Below are positions 7,024 through 11,602 of a stretch of DNA of 11,602 nt, one piece after another. The first letter of the stretch is position 1; the number at the start of each line of letters is the position of its first letter. The stretch spans positions 1-11,602 of the forward strand of contig JBGTKH010000218.1 of the NCBI GenBank assembly GCA_041744735.1, in the 5' to 3' direction. Made by a program: the position numbers and the translations under genes. The DNA is from JBGTKH01 sp041744735. Lineage in GTDB: Bacteria; Planctomycetota; Planctomycetia; Pirellulales; Pirellulaceae. The notes under the pieces are model-generated. The model saw only the letters and a list, made by a program, of their open reading frames with translations. It did no database searches and was not told where the DNA came from.

Positions 7024-9639
7024 CCAATTCGGATTTACTCGCTCGCCAAAGAGCTGAACATCGAGAACAAGGAGTTGGTGGATATCTGCACCAAAGCCGG
7101 TATCACGGGCAAGGGGTCTGCGCTGGCCAGCCTCACGGATGAGGAAACGGTGCGCGTCAAATCGTTTCTCGGTGTGGGCGCCGCAAAAGAGAAGGGCGGC
7201 GCGAGATCCGGCACGGCGTTGAAGACGGCCACGATGTCGCGAACGGCCACTGAACCGGCCGCTTTCACGCGCGACGATTACATTGCTCGGGTGGCCAAGG
7301 GCAAGATTAAAGTCCTCGACACGCGCGCGAAAAAGCCAGTGGTCGAAACAAAGAAAAAGGAAGCCGAAGACGACGCCGGCAAGACGCCCGCAAAAAAAGA
7401 GCCGGTCGTCATGCTGGCCAAGCTGCCCGAAATCAAACAGCCCCAGCCCACTCCCAAGTCGGACGAACCCAAACCGCAAAAGCCCGAAATCCGGCTTCCC
7501 AAGGATGCCATTCGCGGTGCTAAGGCCGGCACACGCGCGCCGCTGGAACACTTAACCAAGACCGATAAGAAGGCCAAGTCCGGCGATCGCAAGAAGACGG
7601 CAGCCGTTGGCGAAGCAGCGGCTGAAACGCCGTTGGGCAAGGTGGCGCCTCGCGATCGCCGCAAGACCAAGGAAGCCGCTGAGGCGGAAAGCGTCGACTC
7701 CCGCATGGGCAACACGCGCGCCCTGCGTGCCAAAGAGCGCAAGGCCCGCCAGCGTGCCCGCAACCTGCAAGACGAAGACACTACCACGCCCCGCCGTGGA
7801 CGCCGCCGGCTGACGCGCACGGGAACGTCCAGCACAGCCGCGCCGCGCAAGGGAAAGATTGCCGTCGCGCTTCCCTGCACCGTGCGCAGCTTCTCTGAAG
7901 CCACCGGCGTACCCACCGGCCGGATCATCATGACGCTGATGAATCTGGGTCAGCGGCTCACGATCAATCAGCAGATCGACTCGGAGTACGTCGACCTGTT
8001 GGCCGCGGAACTGGGCCTCGAATTGGAATTTAAGCAACACGCGTCCCTTGAAGAATCGTTGCTCAAGCGGATGCTCGAGGAAGAAGACGACCCGGAATCG
8101 CTCGAGATGCGGCCGCCGATTGTCACGTTCCTGGGGCATGTGGACCATGGCAAGACGTCGCTGCTGGACCGGATCATTGGCATCAACGTCGTGTCGGGCG
8201 AAGCGGGCGGCATCACGCAGCACATTCGCGCTTACGCGATCGACAAAGACGGCCGCAAGATCGGCTTCGTTGATACGCCGGGCCATGAAGCGTTTACCGA
8301 AATGCGAGCCCGCGGGGCTAACGTCACCGACATCGCGGTGTTGGTCGTGGCCGCCGACGACGGCGTCATGCCGCAGACCGAAGAGGCCATCAGTCACGCG
8401 AAAGCGGCTGGTGTCCCGATCGTCGTAGCGCTAAACAAAATGGATTTGCCCGGCGCCGATGCGAACCGGGCGATGCAGCAACTGGCCGCTCACGAATTAC
8501 TGCCCAGCGAATGGGGCGGCGAAACGGAAGTCGTGCGGACCAGCGCCATCAAGGGCGAAGGCATCGATGAGCTGTTGGAGACGCTGCTACTGACGGCCGA
8601 CATCCACGACTACAAAGCGAATCCCCGCCGCGCCGCCGTCGGCACTTGCTTGGAAGCCGAACAAGAGGCGGGCCGCGGTGTGATCGCCAAACTGATGGTT
8701 CAGAAGGGCACGCTCAATGTGGGCGATATCATCGTCTGCGGCGCGGCGCATGGCCGTGTGAAAGCGATGTACGACACGCTGCGGCGCAACGTGCGCCTGA
8801 AGAAGGCCGGACCGTCGATCCCGGCGAATGTCACAGGCTTGGACGTCGCCCCGCAAGCCGGCGACAAATTTCAGGTGCTCAAAGACATCGCCCAAGCACG
8901 CGAGATCGCCGAACAGCGGGCGCTGCGCAGCCGCGAACAATCGCTGGCCGGCGTCACCACGAAAGTGTCGTTCGAGAAATTCCAGCAGCTTTTGGAAGAG
9001 GGACGGCTGGGCGAGTCGGTGGAGGTGGCCACGCTGAACCTGATCATCCGCGCCGACGTCCGCGGGTCGATCGAAGCGATTCTGAAAGAGCTGGCCAAGT
9101 TCGATCATCCCGAGGTGCAAATTAAGATCTTGCAAGCTTCCGTGGGCGCGATCACCGTGGGCGACGTCACGCTGGCTCATGCCTCGCAGGCCGTGATCAT
9201 CGGCTTCACTGTGATTCCCGATGACGCGGCGCGGGCGCTGGCCGAAGTTCGTCAAGTCGAAATCCGCCGCTACGACGTGATCTACAAAGTCGCCGACGAC
9301 ATCAAGGCCCTATTGGAAGGCAAGCTCAAGCCCGAGGAACGCGTCGTCGAACTGGGACATGCGTTGGTCAAGCAAATCTTCCCGATCAGCCGCGTCGGCG
9401 TGATTGCCGGTTGTTATGTGGCGCAGGGGTCGCTTGAACGCAACTGCCGGATTCGCGTCAACCGCGACGGCCGCACCATCGGCGATTACGCGATGGAATC
9501 CCTGAAGCGCGAAAAGGACGACACGCGCGAAGTCAACCGCGGCCTGGAATGCGGCATCAAGCTGGCCGGTTTTAACGACATCAAGGTCGGCGACATCCTC
9601 GAAGCGTACAAGATAGAGGAGGTGGCGCGCACGTTGTAA
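7021..9639 (+). CDS. infB: Translation initiation factor IF-2
   Basis: IF-2 is the GTPase that brings initiator fMet-tRNA to the 30S subunit and promotes subunit joining. The 872 residues contain an IF2_N module (1-50, IYSLAKELNIENKELVDIC), a long Lys/Ala/Pro/Arg-rich linker (about 55-280), a second IF2_N-like module (about 283-338, VRSFSEATGVPTGRIIMTL), and the GTPase domain: G1 GHVDHGKT (372-379), G2 GGITQHI (396-402), G3 DTPGH (418-422), G4 NKMD (472-475) and G5 SAIKG (508-512). The beta-barrel domain II, domain III and the tRNA-binding C-terminal domain follow (VGVIAGCYVAQGSLERNCRIRV through LECGIKLAGFNDIKVGDILEAY near the end). The start is TTG with a strong Shine-Dalgarno sequence. It sits between nusA and rbfA in the conserved order. 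All GTP-binding motifs are intact. Confidence 0.97.
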   Translation: MPIRIYSLAKELNIENKELVDICTKAGITGKGSALASLTDEETVRVKSFLGVGAAKEKGGARSGTALKTATMSRTATEPAAFTRDDYIARVAKGKIKVLDTRAKKPVVETKKKEAEDDAGKTPAKKEPVVMLAKLPEIKQPQPTPKSDEPKPQKPEIRLPKDAIRGAKAGTRAPLEHLTKTDKKAKSGDRKKTAAVGEAAAETPLGKVAPRDRRKTKEAAEAESVDSRMGNTRALRAKERKARQRARNLQDEDTTTPRRGRRRLTRTGTSSTAAPRKGKIAVALPCTVRSFSEATGVPTGRIIMTLMNLGQRLTINQQIDSEYVDLLAAELGLELEFKQHASLEESLLKRMLEEEDDPESLEMRPPIVTFLGHVDHGKTSLLDRIIGINVVSGEAGGITQHIRAYAIDKDGRKIGFVDTPGHEAFTEMRARGANVTDIAVLVVAADDGVMPQTEEAISHAKAAGVPIVVALNKMDLPGADANRAMQQLAAHELLPSEWGGETEVVRTSAIKGEGIDELLETLLLTADIHDYKANPRRAAVGTCLEAEQEAGRGVIAKLMVQKGTLNVGDIIVCGAAHGRVKAMYDTLRRNVRLKKAGPSIPANVTGLDVAPQAGDKFQVLKDIAQAREIAEQRALRSREQSLAGVTTKVSFEKFQQLLEEGRLGESVEVATLNLIIRADVRGSIEAILKELAKFDHPEVQIKILQASVGAITVGDVTLAHASQAVIIGFTVIPDDAARALAEVRQVEIRRYDVIYKVADDIKALLEGKLKPEERVVELGHALVKQIFPISRVGVIAGCYVAQGSLERNCRIRVNRDGRTIGDYAMESLKREKDDTREVNRGLECGIKLAGFNDIKVGDILEAYKIEEVARTL

Positions 9640-9650
9640 CGCCGCAACGT
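9631..9650 (+). other. Small hairpin at the infB stop codon
   Basis: ACGTTG (9631-9636) can pair with CAACGT (9645-9650) around an 8-nt loop that contains the infB TAA. It has no following T-run, so it is not a classical terminator. It might tune rbfA translation, or be chance. Confidence 0.25.
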
Positions 9651-9666
9651 TGCCCCAGGTTTCGCC

Positions 9667-10065
9667 ATGAGCGCCCGACGATTATTGAAAGCCGCCGAAG
9701 CCATCCGGCAAGTGGTCAGCATGTGCATCCTCACCGAACTGAAGGACCCGCGCATTCAGGACGTGACGGTCACGTACGTCGAAGTTTCGCCCGACATGCG
9801 CTTGGCCAAAGTGCACGTCTCGGTAATGGGTGACATGACCAAACAGCAGCTTAGCCTGCGGGGTCTGCAAAACGCCAGCGGCTTCTTGCAGCAGAAGGTT
9901 GGCAAACGGATCGATACGCGCTACACTCCCAGGCTTCAATTTGTACTCGATCAAGGCGTCAAGCACTCGCTGGAAGTTGCCCGCATTCTGGACGAACTGC
10001 TGCCCGACGAAGCTGACGATGAAACACAAGGCGATGAGCCGGTGGAGGCGGAACGTGATGACTAG
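9667..10065 (+). CDS. rbfA: Ribosome-binding factor A
   Basis: RbfA binds the 30S subunit near the 5' end of 16S rRNA and aids late maturation and cold adaptation. The 132-residue protein has the single KH-like fold: RLLKAAEAIRQVVSMCILTE (5-24) as the first helix, LKDPRIQDVTVTYVEVSPDM (25-44) with the DPR turn, and RLAKVHVSVMGD as the following strand. YTPRLQFVLDQGVKHSLEVA (86-105) carries the conserved P-x-L/F-x-F segment and final helix. An acidic tail (DEADDETQGDEPVEAERDD) extends past the fold. A weak AGG lies 8 nt before the ATG, 27 nt after infB. It closes the nusA-infB-rbfA group; the spacing suggests co-transcription. Confidence 0.93.
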   Translation: MSARRLLKAAEAIRQVVSMCILTELKDPRIQDVTVTYVEVSPDMRLAKVHVSVMGDMTKQQLSLRGLQNASGFLQQKVGKRIDTRYTPRLQFVLDQGVKHSLEVARILDELLPDEADDETQGDEPVEAERDD

Positions 10066-10079
10066 AGGGCATTGCAAAA

Positions 10080-10138
10080 CCGTAGCGGAAGTCACAAGAC
10101 TTCAGAATTCGGCTGAATTCTTGCGAATCCAGCTACGG
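10080..10138. repeat. Structured palindromic intergenic element (nested hairpins)
   Basis: CCGTAGC (10080-10086) pairs exactly with GCTACGG (10132-10138). Inside are GAAGTC-ACAA-GACTTC (10088-10103, 6-bp stem), AGAATTC-GGCT-GAATTCT (10104-10121, 7-bp stem) and an alternative GAATTC-TTGC-GAATCC (10115-10130, one G:T-type mismatch). The two halves are also imperfect inverted copies of each other over about 30 nt. It begins 14 nt after the rbfA stop, so it may protect or end the operon transcript. Architecture shared with 11190-11240 suggests a dispersed repeat family. Confidence 0.65.
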
Positions 10139-10160
10139 GCTGCCGGTCGTCGCACTTAGG

Positions 10161-10206
10161 CCTTCGTCATTCTTTCGTCATTTGGTATTCCGTCTTTCGT
10201 CATTCC
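10161..10206. repeat. Short degenerate TTTCGTCATT direct repeats
   Basis: CTTCGTCATT, CTTTCGTCATTTGG and CTTTCGTCATTCC occur within 46 bp upstream of the Nth-like gene, with an additional CCGTC between the second and third. This is low-complexity intergenic DNA related in style to the GTCATT-bounded arms at 1710-1840. No promoter or coding function is evident. Confidence 0.5.
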
Positions 10207-10238
10207 TACCGCACGCCCCCTTCACTCTTGAGATTCGC

Positions 10239-11069
10239 ATGGCCATTCCCAATCGTGCCGCTAAGCTCACCAAGGCCCACAAGGTTCTTAAGAAGCACTA
10301 TCAGCCCGCCTCGCCACCCGCTGATCGATCGCTGTTCGAGCACTTGTTGTACGCCACGTGTTTAGAAAACGCTCCGTACGAGAAGGCGGACGAAGCCTTC
10401 GCCCGCTTGCAGCAACTGTATTTCGATTGGAATGAAGTCCGCGTAACCACGATCGTGGAATTGTCGGAAGTCATGGCGGGGCTGCCCAACCCGCAGTCGG
10501 CCGCCACACGGCTGAAGCGGACGCTGCAATCGGTGTTCGAGGCTCAGTATTCCTTTGATTTGGAGCCGCTGAAAAAGCAGAACATCGGTAAATCGGTCAA
10601 GCAGCTTGAGGATTATCAGGGCGTCGCGCCGTTCGCGGTGGCTTACGTCACACAGCATGCTTTGGGCGGCCACGCCGTTCCAGTCGATGAGGGTGCGCTC
10701 AAAACGCTGCTCGTGCTGGGCGTGATCGACGATGCGGAAGCCGAAAAACGCACCGTGCCCGGCATGGAACGCGCCATTCCCAAAAACAAGGGCATCGAGT
10801 TCGGATCGCTGCTGCACCAGTTGGGCGCCGACTTCCACGCCTCGCCGCATTCTCCCAAAGTCCGGGCGGTTCTACTCGAGATTGATCCCGAGGCCAAAGA
10901 TCGCCTGCCCAAGCGCGGCAAGAAAGCCGATCAACCCGCGACCGCGCCCGTTTCTCCCTCAGCCTCCGAATCCAAAAAGAAGGCCGCCGCCAAAGCCGAG
11001 GCACCGTCCACTGACGGTGGCAAGAAGAAATCCTCGTCCAAACGCCTCGCCCGCAAGAAGCCGCGTTAG
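10239..11069 (+). CDS. Endonuclease III-like HhH-GPD protein, without lyase lysine or Fe-S cluster, with Lys-rich tail
   Basis: A 276-residue protein with an Nth-like helix-hairpin-helix fold, probably DNA-binding. Residues about 30-210 follow the HhH-GPD layout; LEDYQGVAPFAVAYVTQHAL (123-142) followed by AVPVDEGALKTLL (146-158) aligns with the LPGVGRKTANVVL...VDTH segment of endonuclease III. The Asp is kept (D150), but the Lys that performs beta-lyase chemistry aligns with F132. The four Cys of the C-terminal Fe-S cluster are absent; the whole protein has one Cys (C41). After about residue 222 comes a Lys/Ala/Ser/Pro-rich tail (SKKKAAAKAEAPSTDGGKKK) resembling histone H1-like tails. It may be a monofunctional glycosylase, a non-catalytic lesion binder or a chromatin-type protein. 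ATG 10239 is preferred over an upstream in-frame TTG at 10182, which would extend into repeat DNA. Confidence 0.75.
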   Translation: MAIPNRAAKLTKAHKVLKKHYQPASPPADRSLFEHLLYATCLENAPYEKADEAFARLQQLYFDWNEVRVTTIVELSEVMAGLPNPQSAATRLKRTLQSVFEAQYSFDLEPLKKQNIGKSVKQLEDYQGVAPFAVAYVTQHALGGHAVPVDEGALKTLLVLGVIDDAEAEKRTVPGMERAIPKNKGIEFGSLLHQLGADFHASPHSPKVRAVLLEIDPEAKDRLPKRGKKADQPATAPVSPSASESKKKAAAKAEAPSTDGGKKKSSSKRLARKKPR

Positions 11070-11073
11070 CTAC

Positions 11074-11113
11074 TCGTTTAAACGCGACCCAACCTTGGGT
11101 CGCGTTTAAACGA
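11074..11113. terminator. Perfect 19-bp-arm palindrome after the Nth-like gene
   Basis: TCGTTTAAACGCGACCCAA (11074-11092) and its exact reverse complement (11095-11113) are separated by CC, starting 5 nt after the stop codon at 11067-11069. As RNA it would form a long stem with a 4-nt loop. No T-run follows on either strand, so it is not a canonical intrinsic terminator, but its position and strength suit a transcript end or stabiliser. The 10-bp CGTTTAAACG at each arm's outer end is itself palindromic. One arm shares 15 of 16 bases with the metF/MFS junction. Confidence 0.6.
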
Positions 11114-11158
11114 TAGCCGTGGAACTCACGCTCAGCGGGTCCAAATCCTTCTTAGTAA

Positions 11159-11273
11159 CCGCGAAAAAATAACTTGATGAATTGGAAAAGTAGCGGCAGG
11201 GCGCAAGCCCTCCGGTTTGCGGCACCGGAGGGCTTGCGCCGTTCCCCTAATTCGACAAGTTATTTTTTCGCGG
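11159..11273. mobile_element. MITE-like 115-bp element with 18-bp terminal inverted repeats and nested palindrome
   Basis: The ends are CCGCGAAAAAATAACTTG (11159-11176) and its perfect reverse complement (11256-11273). Pairing continues inward through GAATT (11179-11183) with AATTC (11249-11253). The centre is a second perfect palindrome: GGCGCAAGCCCTCCGGT (11200-11216) and its complement (11224-11240) around a 7-nt loop. There is no coding sequence. Possible remnants of a target duplication flank it: CTTAGT at 11151-11156 and at 11277-11282, offset by 2-3 nt from the repeat ends. The A6 and T6 runs near the ends could also make it a bidirectional terminator between convergent genes. Confidence 0.6.
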
Positions 11274-11324
11274 ATCCTTAGTCCCGCCTGACCGTCGTCC
11301 CTCACTCACACGGTATTGGAAAGG

Positions 11325-11350
11325 GTGACGTTTTTCAAGGCTGACGTCAC
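11325..11350 (-). terminator. Hairpin at the end of the minus-strand partial gene
   Basis: On the minus strand GTGACGT (complement of 11344-11350) overlaps the stop codon and pairs with ACGTCAC (complement of 11325-11331) around a 12-nt loop. The 7-bp stem is followed by CCCTTTCC, only a poor T-run, so termination is possible but weakly supported. Confidence 0.3.
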
Positions 11351-11602
11351 TTGCCAACCAATTCCAACGTGCCCCACAGGCTTGGGTCTTCTTGGAAGGG
11401 GAATTCGAGGCCGACGCTGAAGGTTTGCCAGCCGAGTTCGCGGTCGATCACGGCGTAGCTGAAACCGAGCCGCGGGTGTTCGGCGGCGCTGAAGCCGGTG
11501 AGCGCACTCGCTGGGATATGGCATTCGAGCAGATAGCCGTCGATGCGCTTCTCGCTGCGCACTTGCAGCGAACCTGGCGGCGGCGGTTTGGGGTTCTCGC
11601 GG
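11347..11602 (-). CDS. Unidentified protein, C-terminal part only (possible carbohydrate-binding-like beta domain)
   Basis: The reading frame is open from the window edge to the TGA at 11349-11347, giving 84 visible C-terminal residues; the start lies outside. The visible part opens RENPKPPPPGSLQVRSEKRI, a proline-rich linker, followed by strands YLLECHIPASALTGF, PRLGFSYAVIDREL and WQTFSVGLEFPF, ending WGTLELVGK. The pattern of a strand followed by IPASAL, then LGFxYxVxDxE, resembles the CBM9/DOMON-like sandwich domains found in many planctomycete proteins, but the match is from memory and too short to assign. An internal GTG at 11562 is not the start, because the frame and the protein-like composition continue upstream. 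Confidence 0.5.
   Translation of the reverse strand, partial: RENPKPPPPGSLQVRSEKRIDGYLLECHIPASALTGFSAAEHPRLGFSYAVIDRELGWQTFSVGLEFPFQEDPSLWGTLELVGK

Noticed and set aside
7552..8397. 281-codon minus-strand open frame opposite infB
   Set aside because: Shadow of the infB linker and GTPase region; composition is His/Arg-rich low complexity.
10182..10238. TTG start extending the Nth-like protein by 19 residues
   Set aside because: The extension is translated from the TTTCGTCATT repeat region and lacks a Shine-Dalgarno sequence; ATG 10239 gives a normal N-terminus.
11241..11270. T6 run after the inner palindrome as a canonical intrinsic terminator for the Nth-like gene
   Set aside because: The T-run lies about 22 nt past the stem and is better explained as part of the 18-bp terminal repeat; a terminator role remains only a possibility.
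10080..11273. Repeats considered as a CRISPR array or tRNA-like structures
   Set aside because: The palindromes are not regularly spaced identical repeats with unique spacers, no cas genes are present, and no cloverleaf with a CCA-type acceptor can be drawn.

Overview
This window looks like part of a planctomycete chromosome, probably near the order Pirellulales. The evidence is indirect: moderately high GC, an NPYAPP motif at the N-terminus of a membrane protein, a TM2 protein, an alternative-type GlmU, an Nth-like HhH-GPD protein without an Fe-S cluster, and many palindromic or low-complexity repeats between genes. No 16S gene or other firm taxonomic marker is present. Nearly all the coding content is ordinary housekeeping. 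I see no defence system, phage, CRISPR array, tRNA or rRNA.

Layout. A plausible sigma-70 promoter (77-105) leads into a TM2-domain protein (154-420) and a GlmU-like sugar nucleotidyltransferase/acetyltransferase (466-1710). A 131-bp stretch bounded by imperfect inverted TTGGGATT-type repeats (1710-1840) separates these from metF (1836-2720). metF converges on an MFS transporter of the anion:cation symporter type (4091-2727, minus), with only 6 bp between the two stop codons. A divergent intergenic region (4092-4366) carries a strong promoter candidate (4214-4242). It drives a co-directional group: MalK-type ABC ATPase (4367-5593), nusA (5596-7002), infB (7021-9639) and rbfA (9667-10065). A structured repeat follows (10080-10138), then an Nth-like protein with a Lys-rich tail (10239-11069). 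The last part holds a long palindrome (11074-11113), a 115-bp element with 18-bp perfect terminal inverted repeats (11159-11273), and the C-terminal end of an unidentified minus-strand gene (11347-11602).

How the genes work together. nusA-infB-rbfA is the conserved transcription/translation core: antitermination factor, initiation factor 2 and 30S maturation factor. Its usual first gene rimP is missing. A sugar-type ABC ATPase takes that place, with its stop codon 2 nt from the nusA start. The glmU-like gene would feed UDP-GlcNAc synthesis and metF would feed methyl-THF and methionine. The Nth-like protein has the helix-hairpin-helix fold but lacks the lyase lysine and all the Fe-S cysteines.

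The least ordinary content is in the intergenic DNA. The elements at 10080-10138 and 11190-11240 share one architecture: GTAGC(G/T)G followed by a short hairpin with a (G/A)CAA loop. The stem sequences differ but the pairing is kept. A second motif, GGGTCGCG(G/T)TTAAACG, occurs at the ends of two different convergently arranged genes.
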